From Flavobacterium microcysteis (GTDB taxonomy: Bacteria; Bacteroidota; Bacteroidia; Flavobacteriales; Flavobacteriaceae), in contig NZ_VFJE01000056.1 of the NCBI RefSeq assembly GCF_006385255.1, forward strand, positions 496,001 through 560,000: 64,000 bases of DNA, written 5' to 3'. Below the pieces are notes generated by a model, which saw nothing but the letters and a program-made list of their open reading frames with translations, made no database searches and was not told where the DNA came from. The translations under genes were made by a program, and so were the position numbers. This document shows, piece after piece, positions 8,941 through 17,757 of the stretch. The first letter of the stretch is position 1. Every line of letters starts with the position of its first letter.

Positions 8941-9251
8941 AATTTTTATCGTTTTAGTTCAAATTCATGGTAGGAAAAATCTTCTATTGTTTTAGCATAA
9001 ATTTATAAATAAGAAATGAAAATCTGCTATGAAATCGGAATGTTTAACATAAAAAGAAAAGAAAATGGCAAACAAGGCGAGTGGCGACAAGGCTTGGTTG
9101 TTGAGATTTATATGCTATTCACAATTGTTTAGAATTCAATGCTTTTCTTTTTTAAAAAAGCCGTTAGTGGGTTAATAATTTTACTTTTAAAAATTTCTAA
9201 AATGCAATATTTAAAAAATTCATATACTTTTGCCACACAAACAAAAGCATT
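8941..9251. other. Divergent intergenic region between VKOR gene and topA
   Basis: A 311-bp AT-rich spacer between divergent genes. It holds the topA promoter near its right end and a weak -7-like TGAATTTG (minus strand, 8960-8967) for the VKOR gene. A 36-codon plus-strand reading frame (9065-9175) was examined and is not supported as a gene. No leader-peptide gene for the C39 exporter is present on either strand. Confidence 0.6.
9225..9232 (+). promoter_or_regulatory. -7 element of topA promoter
   Basis: TACTTTTG matches TAnnTTTG and lies 19 bp before the topA start codon, giving a very short leader. A clear -33 TTG at the expected spacing was not found. Confidence 0.5.
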
Positions 9252-11771
9252 ATGGCAAAGAATTTAGTGATCGTTGAGTCGCCTGCAAAGGCAAAAACCA
9301 TTGAAAAGTTTTTAGGAAGTGAATTTCAGGTAGAGTCCAGTTACGGACATATAGCAGATTTGCCTTCTAAAGAAATAGGGGTAGATGTTGAGAATGGCTT
9401 CCTTCCAAAATATGAAGTATCTCCTGATAAAAAAGCATTGGTGAAAAAGCTCAAAGATCTTTCTAAAAAAGCCGAAACGGTTTGGCTGGCGAGTGATGAG
9501 GACCGTGAAGGAGAAGCTATTTCGTGGCATTTGTCTGAAGAATTAAAATTAGAGCCATCTAAAACAAAAAGAATCGTTTTTCATGAAATTACCAAATCGG
9601 CAATACAGAAAGCGATTGAGAATCCTAGAGGAATCAATTACGATCTTGTAAATGCACAGCAGGCAAGAAGAGTACTTGACAGATTGGTGGGTTATGAGCT
9701 TTCTCCGGTTTTATGGAGAAAAGTAAAAGGCGGACTTTCTGCAGGAAGAGTTCAGTCGGTCTCTGTAAGATTGATCGTAGAAAGAGAAAGAGAAATCCAA
9801 AATTTCAAAGCTATAGCTTCTTATTCTGTTGTAGCAGAATTTTCGAATGAAGCCGGAAAAACATTTAAGGCAAAACTGCCAAAGAATTTCAATACAAAAA
9901 AAGAAGCTGAAGATTTTCTAAGTAAAAATATTGGTTCTATATATAAGGTATCGGATTTAGAAACGAAGCCTACAAAAAAATCACCAGCAGCACCTTTTAC
10001 TACTTCCACCTTACAGCAGGAAGCAGCCAGAAAATTATATCTTCCGGTTGGTATAACGATGCAATTGGCACAAAGGCTCTATGAGGCGGGATTGATTACT
10101 TATATGAGAACGGATAGTGTCAATCTTTCCAATGAAGCGATAAATGCAGCGGAAGCTGAAATTATCAAATCCTATGGTAAAGAATTCTCGAAACCAAGAA
10201 CTTTTGCTACTAAGAGCAAAGGAGCTCAAGAAGCTCACGAAGCAATTCGTCCAACAGATATGTCAAGACATACTGTAAATATTGATAGAGACCAGGCACG
10301 TCTTTATGACTTGATTTGGAAAAGGACGTTAGCTTCGCAAATGAGCGATGCCGAATTGGAAAGAACCAATGTGAAAATTGAAGCCAATAACCATTCAGAA
10401 ATATTTGCAGCGACTGGAGAAGTGTTGCTTTTTGAAGGATTCCTTAAAGTATACTTGGAAGGGCATGATGATGAAGATGAAGAACAAGAAGGAATGCTTC
10501 CGGCTTTAAAAGTGAACGAAAGGCTTCAAAATAATTATATAACGGCAACAGAACGTTATTCCAGACCGCCGGCAAGATATACAGAAGCTTCTCTGGTTAA
10601 AAAGCTGGAAGAATTGGGTATTGGCCGTCCGTCGACATATGCACCTACCATTTCAACAATTATTAATAGAAATTATGTTGAAAAAGGAAATCTGGAAGGG
10701 CAGGAAAGAAAATATACTCAATTGACCCTACAGTCTGGGAAAGTCGATGAAAAACTGCTAAAAGAAAATACAGGTTCTGACAAAGGAAAACTAGTTCCAA
10801 CTGATATTGGAGCAATCGTGACAGATTTCTTAGTGAAGAATTTTGAAAAAATATTAGATTACAATTTTACGGCAAAAGTCGAGCAGGATTTTGATGAGAT
10901 CGCAGAAGGAAATGTAAACTGGGCAAAGATGATGCAGGAGTTTTACGACCAGTTTCATCCAAACGTAAAAGATGTTGAAGCAAATGCGGAGAGAGAATCA
11001 GGAGAAAGAATTCTGGGAACAGACCCAAAAACAGGAAAGCCGGTAAGTGTTCGTTTAGGTAAATTTGGGCCAATGGCTCAAATTGGTGATGCAGACGATG
11101 ATGAAAAGCAGTTTGCAAGCCTTATGGCTGACCAGAATATTGGAAATATCACCTTAGAAGAAGCACTGAATTTATTTTTGTTGCCTAAAAAATTAGGGGA
11201 CTATAAAGGAGAAGAAGTAGAGGTGAACAATGGTCGTTTCGGGCCATACGTTCGATTCGGGAAAATGTTTATTTCACTTCCAAAAGGAGAAGATCCTCTG
11301 GATGTTACTTTTGACCGCGCTAAAGAATTGATAGCTGAAAAAGAACAGGCCGATGCTCCAATCGGAACCTATAAAAATGAACCGGTACAAAAAGGTGTGG
11401 GACGTTTTGGACCGTTTATCAAATGGAATGGCATGTTTATCAATGTCAGCAAAAAATACAATTTTGACAATCTTTCACAGTCGGATATCACGGAGCTGAT
11501 AGAGGACAAACTTCAGAAAGAAATCGATAAGGTAATCCACAATTGGGAAGAAGACGGAATCCGTGTTGAAAAAGCACGTTGGGGACGTTCGGTTATTACC
11601 AAAGGAAAAGTCAAGATAGAATTAAGCAAGGATGTTGATGCGACTAAACTTACCTTAGATGAGGTAAAGGATATGATTGAAAAGAAAGCTCCTGCAAAAA
11701 AGACTGCGGCTAAAAAGACAACTGCTGCGAAAAAACCAGCTGCTAAAAAAACTACTGCAAAAAAGAAATAA
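9252..11771 (+). CDS. topA: DNA topoisomerase I
   Basis: An 839-residue type IA topoisomerase that relaxes negative supercoils. The Toprim domain opens with LVIVESPAKAKTIEKFLG (5-22) and has the acidic metal-binding motif SDEDREGE (81-88). The catalytic tyrosine is Tyr284 in GLITYMRTDS. Instead of cysteine zinc ribbons, the C-terminal part has repeated glycine/phenylalanine modules (GKFGPMAQIG, GRFGPYVRFG, GRFGPFIKWNG). The last 29 residues are an alanine/lysine tail built from AKK units, resembling histone H1-like tails and likely to bind DNA. The next gene starts 3 bp after the stop, so topA leads an operon. Confidence 0.97.
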   Translation: MAKNLVIVESPAKAKTIEKFLGSEFQVESSYGHIADLPSKEIGVDVENGFLPKYEVSPDKKALVKKLKDLSKKAETVWLASDEDREGEAISWHLSEELKLEPSKTKRIVFHEITKSAIQKAIENPRGINYDLVNAQQARRVLDRLVGYELSPVLWRKVKGGLSAGRVQSVSVRLIVEREREIQNFKAIASYSVVAEFSNEAGKTFKAKLPKNFNTKKEAEDFLSKNIGSIYKVSDLETKPTKKSPAAPFTTSTLQQEAARKLYLPVGITMQLAQRLYEAGLITYMRTDSVNLSNEAINAAEAEIIKSYGKEFSKPRTFATKSKGAQEAHEAIRPTDMSRHTVNIDRDQARLYDLIWKRTLASQMSDAELERTNVKIEANNHSEIFAATGEVLLFEGFLKVYLEGHDDEDEEQEGMLPALKVNERLQNNYITATERYSRPPARYTEASLVKKLEELGIGRPSTYAPTISTIINRNYVEKGNLEGQERKYTQLTLQSGKVDEKLLKENTGSDKGKLVPTDIGAIVTDFLVKNFEKILDYNFTAKVEQDFDEIAEGNVNWAKMMQEFYDQFHPNVKDVEANAERESGERILGTDPKTGKPVSVRLGKFGPMAQIGDADDDEKQFASLMADQNIGNITLEEALNLFLLPKKLGDYKGEEVEVNNGRFGPYVRFGKMFISLPKGEDPLDVTFDRAKELIAEKEQADAPIGTYKNEPVQKGVGRFGPFIKWNGMFINVSKKYNFDNLSQSDITELIEDKLQKEIDKVIHNWEEDGIRVEKARWGRSVITKGKVKIELSKDVDATKLTLDEVKDMIEKKAPAKKTAAKKTTAAKKPAAKKTTAKKK

Positions 11772-11774
11772 TAT

Positions 11775-12926
11775 ATGGAATTTGATTTTCTGTCTCCTTT
11801 AGACGAAGAGATACTGGAGTTTATTAACGGATTGTCTTCCCAGAATTTAGGAAGCAAGATAGTACTGCATACTAGAGAAGACTTTCCTGATTTAAGCAAA
11901 ATCAAGCTCGCAATTGTGGGAGTGAAGGAAAACAGAGGAGCCCATATTGAAATTGAAAATACGAAGCTGTCGCATATTCGAAAAGAACTCTATGGATTGT
12001 TTCCGGGTAATTGGGAAGCGTCTATTGCGGACTTAGGGAATATTCTGGCGGGGAACGATATTGAAGATACTTATTTTGCTTTAAGAAAAGTGACAGCCTA
12101 TTTGTTGAAAAACAAAATCATTCCGATAATTATTGGCGGTTCGCAAGATTTGACCTATCCGTTGTATAGGGCTTTTGACGAATTGGAACAGATGGTGAAT
12201 GTCGTGTCTATTGACAGCAAATTTGATTTCGGTGCTGCCGACAGGCCACTTTCAGCAAATTCCTATCTCACGAAAATGATTGTTGAAGAACCTAACAATC
12301 TTTTTAATTATAGTAATCTGGGTTACCAGACCTATTACAACTCTCAGGAAGAGATTGACTTGGTAGAAAAATTGTTTTTTGATGCCTACCGTTTGGGTGA
12401 AGTTTCCAATAATATTTCAATAGCCGAGCCGGTTTTCAGAGACGCTGATATTGTGAGTGTAGATTTAACATGTGTGAAATCTTCTGATTCCGGTAATTTT
12501 ATTACATTTACACCCAACGGATTTAACGGGAAAGAAATCTGTTCTTTATCAAGATATGCAGGAATCAGTGATAAAGTTTCAATATTTGGCATTTTTAATC
12601 ACAATAATTCAAAACAAGAAGCGGTTCTAATTGCGCAAATCATGTGGTATTTTATTGAAGGTTATCATTACCGTTCCAACGAATATCCGTTTGGAAGTCG
12701 TGATAGTTATTTAAAATACATTGTGCCTTTGGAAGACGAGGAACTGGTATTCTTTAAAAGCCATAAAACAGAACGTTGGTGGATAGAAATACCTTTTATT
12801 TCAAATGTTAATAATAAATTAAAAAGAAATACGTTATTACCTTGCACTTATGAAGATTATTTAGGTGCTTGTGCCAGTGAAATCCCTGAAAGATGGTGGA
12901 AGGCACAAAGGAAAAATATAGTATAG
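11775..12926 (+). CDS. Arginase/formiminoglutamase-fold protein with lost metal ligands
   Basis: A 383-residue member of the ureohydrolase (arginase) superfamily by overall motif order. The usual GGxHD is GGSQD (121-125), the usual DAHxD is DSKFD (147-151), and the usual SxDxDxxDP is SVDLTCVKS (228-236). So the two histidines are replaced by Gln124 and Lys149, and the second and third aspartates of the last motif by Thr232 and Lys235. Binding of a di-manganese centre is therefore unlikely, and the protein is probably a pseudoenzyme. It starts 3 bp after topA and lies directly upstream of gldK. A structural or regulatory role linked to the T9SS locus is possible but not shown. Confidence 0.8.
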   Translation: MEFDFLSPLDEEILEFINGLSSQNLGSKIVLHTREDFPDLSKIKLAIVGVKENRGAHIEIENTKLSHIRKELYGLFPGNWEASIADLGNILAGNDIEDTYFALRKVTAYLLKNKIIPIIIGGSQDLTYPLYRAFDELEQMVNVVSIDSKFDFGAADRPLSANSYLTKMIVEEPNNLFNYSNLGYQTYYNSQEEIDLVEKLFFDAYRLGEVSNNISIAEPVFRDADIVSVDLTCVKSSDSGNFITFTPNGFNGKEICSLSRYAGISDKVSIFGIFNHNNSKQEAVLIAQIMWYFIEGYHYRSNEYPFGSRDSYLKYIVPLEDEELVFFKSHKTERWWIEIPFISNVNNKLKRNTLLPCTYEDYLGACASEIPERWWKAQRKNIV

Positions 12927-13001
12927 ACGGCACGTTCCTATTTTTTTTAACACATCCTTATGTCAATGTTATACTTTATTTAAGGATTTTTAATAAAAAA
13001 A

Positions 13002-13032
13002 TTGTTTTTTAGAAAAATAATAAATAGGTTTA
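13002..13032 (+). promoter_or_regulatory. Candidate promoter of gldKLMN
   Basis: TTG at 13002-13004 is followed after 20 bp by TAGGTTTA (13025-13032), one base off TAnnTTTG. It lies 40 bp before the gldK start codon, in the 146-bp spacer after the arginase-like gene, where no strong terminator was seen. Confidence 0.35.
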
Positions 13033-13072
13033 CGCCCTTAAAAAATAAGAATATATCATAACCCAAATTTAT

Positions 13073-14443
13073 ATGAAGAAGTTCATTGCATTAGCAGCAT
13101 TAGCATCAGTATTGACAAGCTGTGGTTCGAGCGATAAAGGGGAGTTAGTAGGTGTGAAAGGCAGAAAATGGCATCCAGAGAAACCGTACGGTATGACTCT
13201 GGTTCCAGGTGGTGCTTACATCATGGGTAAATCAGATGATGATTTAGCCAACGTACAAGACGCTCCGACAAAAACGGTTACCGTTCGATCCTTTTATATG
13301 GATGAAACAGAAATTACGAATAGCGAGTACAAGCAATTTGTGAATTGGGTGAAAGACTCAACTATCAGAATGCGTTTGGCTATTCTTGCTGAAGAAGTAG
13401 GTCAGACTAAAGGAACTGGTGGTATCGGTGAGTTTGCGTTTGATGATACAGATCCGGCTACAATGTCTCCGTATGACAAATATATGTATGAGAATTACTA
13501 TAGTGTTGGTACAGGGGATGATCCGTTTGCAGGAAGAAAGCTGAATAAAAAAGTAAAACTTATTACAGATCCTCAAAAATATCCTGATGAATATTATGTT
13601 GAGGTTATGGATTCAATGTACTTGCCAGCTGCTGAATCATACAACGGATTAAGAACGATGGATGTTTCAAAACTAAAATTCCGTTACTCTGAAGCGAACC
13701 TGAATGAGGCGGTTAAGAAAAAAGGAAGAAAAGACTTCTATAAAAAGACAGAGCCAATCGGAATTTATCCTGATACAACAGTATGGATTAAAGATTTTGC
13801 TTACTCTTATAATGAGCCAATGCACAATGATTACTTCTGGCACCAGGCTTATGATGATTATCCGGTGGTAGGTGTTACTTGGAAACAGGCTAAAGCTTTC
13901 TGTGCTTGGAGAACATTGTACAAAAATGCATTTATCAAGGCAAAGAAAAAAGGAAGAAACCAAATCAACTCTTTCCGTCTTCCAACAGAAGCAGAGTGGG
14001 AATACGCTGCTAGAGGAGGTCTTGAGTCAGGAACTTTCCCATGGGGTGGTCCTTATGCTAAAAACGACAGAGGTTGTTTCTTGGCTAACTTCAAGCCTAA
14101 CCGTGGAGACTATGCTGCTGATGGAGCTTTATATACTGTAGAGGCTAAATCTTACGATCCTAACGATTATAACCTTTATAATATGTCAGGTAACGTAGCA
14201 GAGTGGACTAACTCTTCTTACGATGCATCATCTTATGAATATGTTTCTACAATGAACCCTAACGTGCCGGATGCTAAAAACGAGCGTAAAGTAACACGTG
14301 GTGGTTCTTGGAAAGATGTTGCTTATTTCTTGCAAGTAAGTACAAGAGATTTTGAATATGCTGATTCAGCAAGAAGTTTCATCGGTTTCAGAACCGTACA
14401 GGATTACATGGGTGTTCAAAATACAGGAAACACACCTAAATAA
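13073..14443 (+). CDS. gldK: Gliding motility / T9SS lipoprotein GldK
   Basis: A 456-residue lipoprotein with lipobox LTSC ending at Cys17. The mature part is a sulfatase-modifying-factor (FGE-like) fold, with MTLVPGGAYIMG near the start, DETEITNSEY, RLPTEAEWEYAARGG and a C-terminal VTRGGSWKDV / SFIGFRTV. In T9SS, GldK forms a periplasmic ring with GldN attached to the outer membrane (PorK/PorN in Porphyromonas). It is the first of four gld genes in the canonical order K-L-M-N. Codon choice in this operon is noticeably restricted, which suggests high expression. Confidence 0.97.
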   Translation: MKKFIALAALASVLTSCGSSDKGELVGVKGRKWHPEKPYGMTLVPGGAYIMGKSDDDLANVQDAPTKTVTVRSFYMDETEITNSEYKQFVNWVKDSTIRMRLAILAEEVGQTKGTGGIGEFAFDDTDPATMSPYDKYMYENYYSVGTGDDPFAGRKLNKKVKLITDPQKYPDEYYVEVMDSMYLPAAESYNGLRTMDVSKLKFRYSEANLNEAVKKKGRKDFYKKTEPIGIYPDTTVWIKDFAYSYNEPMHNDYFWHQAYDDYPVVGVTWKQAKAFCAWRTLYKNAFIKAKKKGRNQINSFRLPTEAEWEYAARGGLESGTFPWGGPYAKNDRGCFLANFKPNRGDYAADGALYTVEAKSYDPNDYNLYNMSGNVAEWTNSSYDASSYEYVSTMNPNVPDAKNERKVTRGGSWKDVAYFLQVSTRDFEYADSARSFIGFRTVQDYMGVQNTGNTPK

Positions 14444-14505
14444 GAAAATTTAACCAACTTTATAATTATTATATTTACTTAACTAACTAAAAACTATTTA
14501 TTATT

Positions 14506-15153
14506 ATGGCAATTTTAAGCAAAAAAGCAATGAATTTCGCTTACGGTATGGGAGCGGCAGTTGTAATCGTAGGGGCATTATTTAAGATTATTCACTTCGA
14601 AATAGGACCATTAACAGGAAACGTGATGTTGACTATCGGTCTTGTAACAGAAGCTGTCATCTTTGCTTTATCTGCGTTCGAGCCTGTAGACAACGAAATT
14701 GATTGGACTCTTGTATATCCTGAATTAGCAGGAGGTGAAGCTAAAAAGAAAGAAGCTAAAAAAGAAAACCCAACTGAAGCTCAAGGTCTATTATCTCAAA
14801 AATTAGATAACCTATTGAAAGAAGCTAAAATCGATGGTGAATTGATGGCTAGCTTAGGAAACAGCATCAAAAATTTCGAATCTGCTGCTAAAGGAATTTC
14901 TCCAGCTGCTGACGGAATTGCTGCTACAAAAAAATACAGCGAAGAATTATCTATGGCTGCAGCTCAAATGGAATCACTAAACAGCTTGTACAAAGTACAA
15001 TTGGAAAGTGCTTCTAGAAATGCTGAGGCTAACAAAGAAATCGCTGACAATGCTTCTAAATTAAAAGAACAAATGCAATCTATGACTGCAAACATCGCTT
15101 CATTGAACAATGTTTACGGTGGTATGCTTTCTGCAATGAGTAACAAAGGATAA
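14506..15153 (+). CDS. gldL: T9SS / gliding motor protein GldL
   Basis: A 215-residue inner-membrane protein. Two transmembrane helices at about 9-30 and 35-57 carry the acidic residue Glu49 in GLVTEAV, the site described for proton coupling in the GldLM motor. The remaining 150 residues are a cytoplasmic helical domain with heptad-like spacing. GldL forms a pentamer around the GldM dimer and uses the proton gradient to drive both type IX secretion and gliding. It lies 62 bp after gldK, in one operon with gldM and gldN. Confidence 0.97.
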   Translation: MAILSKKAMNFAYGMGAAVVIVGALFKIIHFEIGPLTGNVMLTIGLVTEAVIFALSAFEPVDNEIDWTLVYPELAGGEAKKKEAKKENPTEAQGLLSQKLDNLLKEAKIDGELMASLGNSIKNFESAAKGISPAADGIAATKKYSEELSMAAAQMESLNSLYKVQLESASRNAEANKEIADNASKLKEQMQSMTANIASLNNVYGGMLSAMSNKG

Positions 15154-15210
15154 TTAGTTTAAGACTATATTTTTTTCATTAACAAAATAAAAATAAACTA
15201 ATTAGAAAAA

Positions 15211-16752
15211 ATGGCAGGAGGAAAATTAACCCCTAGACAGAAGATGATTAACCTGATGTATCTGGTTTTCATCGCGATGTTGGCACTAAATATGTCCAAA
15301 GAAGTTTTATCTGCTTTTGGACTAATGAATGAAAAATTTGAAGCAGCAAACGAAGCAGCAAAATTAACTAACGAGCAAATGATGCAAGCGTTAGATACTA
15401 AGGCTGCTGAAGCTAAAGGAGAATTTGCTGTTGCGGCTGAAACTGCACATAAAGTTCAGGCTGCTACAAAGAAATTTTACGATTTTATCGGTACTTTGAA
15501 AGCTGAGACTTTAAAACATGTTGAACCAGAAAATGGTAAATTACCATACGAGTCAATGGATAAAGGTGATAACCTTGATAACAGCTGGTTCATTGGTGAT
15601 GGATACACTAAAAGAGGTAATGAGGTTATGAGTGCTATCGAAACTTACAAGGCAGATATGAAAAATGCTCTTGGAAGTGAGAAAAAATACTCAGCTATCT
15701 TGAATCAAGTGAATAAGTCATTTGATGTTTCTGATGTTACTACTAAAGATGGTTTGAAAGATAAATTCTTGAACTACCACTTTAAAGGTTTCCCAGCAAT
15801 CGCTTCTTTGGCTAAATTGTCAGCTTGGCAAAGTGATGTTAAAAAAGCAGAATCTGATGTAATCAGTGCTGCTTTAGGAAAAGCGGCTGTACAAGCGGCT
15901 TCATATAGCAACTACCAAGCAATCGTTGTTTTAGAGAAAAATGCTTATTTCCAAGGAGAAAATGTTAAAGGTAAAGTTGTATTGGGTCGTTATGACGAAA
16001 ATACTAAGCCTACATCTTTCCAAGGTCCTGGTAAATTAGAAAACGGACAAGCGGTTATTTCCTTAACTGCTGGTGGAGTTGGTGAGCAATCAATCAACGG
16101 TCAATTTACTTTCTTGGAAGATGGAAAAACTATTCCTTTGAAATTTGAAGGGAAATATGTTGTAGTTCCTAGACCTAACGAAGCTACTATTTCTGCTGAT
16201 AAAATGAATGTTGTTTACCGTGGTGTTGTTAACCCAATGACAATTTCATTTGCAGGTGTATCTGATAACAATGTTACAGTTTCTGCTCCTGGTTTGACAA
16301 AAGCAGGTAGACCAGGTGCTTATAACATGAGCCCAGGTGCAGGTCGTGAGGTAGTAATTAACGTTAACGGAAAATTAAACGACGGTAAAGTTGTTAGCTC
16401 TAAAAAAGTATTCAGAATCAAGAGTATTCCAGCACCAACTGGAGCTTTAAGAGGAAGAGAAACAGGTACTATCAAAGGTCCTAAATCTAACTTGGAAGTT
16501 CAAACAGTTAATGCAATTCTAGAAGACTTTGATTTTGAAGTGAACTTAAGCGTTGTTGGTTTCAACATCAAAGTTCCTGGACAACCTACAATTGTTGTTT
16601 CTGGTAACAAAATGGATGCAAGAGCGAAAGCTGCAATCCAAAAAGCAGGTAGAGGTGATGTAGTCATTATTTCTGAAATTAAGACTAAGCTTGAAGGTAG
16701 CTCAATGATGCTAGCTAAAACAGCACCAGTTGCTTACGAAATAACACAATAA
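15211..16752 (+). CDS. gldM: T9SS / gliding motor protein GldM
   Basis: A 513-residue protein with one transmembrane helix (about 13-34) and a long periplasmic part made of four domains in the family. The short cytoplasmic N-terminus MAGGKLTPRQK keeps Arg9, a residue implicated in the GldLM proton path. The periplasmic part spans the periplasm as a dimer and contacts the GldK-GldN ring. It lies 57 bp after gldL. All expected features are present, so the motor is likely functional. Confidence 0.97.
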   Translation: MAGGKLTPRQKMINLMYLVFIAMLALNMSKEVLSAFGLMNEKFEAANEAAKLTNEQMMQALDTKAAEAKGEFAVAAETAHKVQAATKKFYDFIGTLKAETLKHVEPENGKLPYESMDKGDNLDNSWFIGDGYTKRGNEVMSAIETYKADMKNALGSEKKYSAILNQVNKSFDVSDVTTKDGLKDKFLNYHFKGFPAIASLAKLSAWQSDVKKAESDVISAALGKAAVQAASYSNYQAIVVLEKNAYFQGENVKGKVVLGRYDENTKPTSFQGPGKLENGQAVISLTAGGVGEQSINGQFTFLEDGKTIPLKFEGKYVVVPRPNEATISADKMNVVYRGVVNPMTISFAGVSDNNVTVSAPGLTKAGRPGAYNMSPGAGREVVINVNGKLNDGKVVSSKKVFRIKSIPAPTGALRGRETGTIKGPKSNLEVQTVNAILEDFDFEVNLSVVGFNIKVPGQPTIVVSGNKMDARAKAAIQKAGRGDVVIISEIKTKLEGSSMMLAKTAPVAYEITQ

Positions 16753-16803
16753 TTATTGAAAGTTTGAGTTTTTAAACTTAACAAACTAATAAATTACAAG
16801 AAA

Positions 16804-17691
16804 ATGAATTGGAGAAATTTTTCATTAGTAGTAGCATTAAGCTTAGTTTCTAGTGTGTCTTTTGCACAGTCTAATCTTTTGAATGCGAAAACTCCTCAAG
16901 AAATCGGGAAGAAAACAGAAGCTCAGCTTAAGTCCGATAATGATAAGCCACTGCCGTATGGATATGTTCACGATCGTGACGTATTGATGGGTAAAATGGT
17001 TTGGGAATTTATTGATCTTGATGAGAGAATCAATTTTCCAATGTATTTTCCAGTTGAGGGTAACCTTGGTCCGGACAGAAAATCATTGTATGCAGTACTT
17101 GTAGAGAATATGAAGTCAGGAAAAATTGCTGAAGTATATGATGACAGCTATTTTACTACTAAAAAATCTCTTAAAGATATTGAGACATCATTGTCAAAAA
17201 TCGATACAACTGATGCTGGTCGTGAGCAATACAATGCAGGTGAGAAAATCACTGAAGATAATATCGTTAAAACAGATATTACACCTGCTGATGTTATGGG
17301 TTACAAAATCAAAGGTTACTGGTATTTTGACAAACGCCAAGGCGAATTGAAATACCGTTTGCAAGGTATCTGTCCAGTAGTTCCAGACGTTTATACAATG
17401 GGAACTGAGCAAGAGGATCCAATCGAATTGTTCTGGGTATATTTCCCAGCCGTTCGTGATGTTCTTCATGAAGCAAAAGCTTTCAACGACAAAAACTCTG
17501 CGCTTCCAATTACGTTTGACCATCTTTTAAATTCACGCCGTTTTAATGGTATGATTTACCAGGAAGAAAACGTTATGGGTGATAGAAAGATTGACGAATA
17601 CATGAAAGACAATGCACAGATGCAATTGTTAGAATCAGAAAGAGTAAAAGATAAGATCCGCAACTTCGAACAAGATATGTGGAATTATTAA
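16804..17691 (+). CDS. gldN: T9SS / gliding protein GldN
   Basis: A 295-residue periplasmic protein with a signal peptide of about 21 residues ending SFAQ. The body contains conserved GldN/PorN segments such as VLMGKMVWEFIDLDERIN and YRLQGICPVVP. In the family, GldN binds GldK to form the outer-membrane-associated ring of the type IX secretion system. It is the last gene of the gld operon, 51 bp after gldM and followed by a strong intrinsic terminator 26 bp downstream. Confidence 0.96.
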   Translation: MNWRNFSLVVALSLVSSVSFAQSNLLNAKTPQEIGKKTEAQLKSDNDKPLPYGYVHDRDVLMGKMVWEFIDLDERINFPMYFPVEGNLGPDRKSLYAVLVENMKSGKIAEVYDDSYFTTKKSLKDIETSLSKIDTTDAGREQYNAGEKITEDNIVKTDITPADVMGYKIKGYWYFDKRQGELKYRLQGICPVVPDVYTMGTEQEDPIELFWVYFPAVRDVLHEAKAFNDKNSALPITFDHLLNSRRFNGMIYQEENVMGDRKIDEYMKDNAQMQLLESERVKDKIRNFEQDMWNY

Positions 17692-17717
17692 TAAAAATTT
17701 CTCCAATACAAATAAAA

Positions 17718-17746
17718 CTCTTGCCTGTTAAAGGCAAGAGTTTTTT
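17718..17746 (+). terminator. Rho-independent terminator after gldN
   Basis: Perfect 9-bp stem CTCTTGCCT (17718-17726) / AGGCAAGAG (17732-17740) with a 5-nt loop, followed by six T residues. It closes the gldKLMN transcript. The T-tract runs into TATTTTTG (17746-17753), a possible -7 element for the next gene, whose start codon is only 4 bp further. Confidence 0.9.
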
Positions 17747-17757
17747 ATTTTTGCATT

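Noticed and set aside
9065..9175. A 36-codon plus-strand reading frame upstream of topA, possible peptide substrate of the C39 exporter
   Set aside because: It has no GG leader motif or signal-like region, lies on the opposite strand to the exporter, and overlaps no recognisable promoter. Chance frames of this size are common.
11775..12926. Functional formimidoylglutamase (hutG) or arginase
   Set aside because: Four metal-ligand positions are substituted and no histidine-degradation or arginine genes are adjacent.
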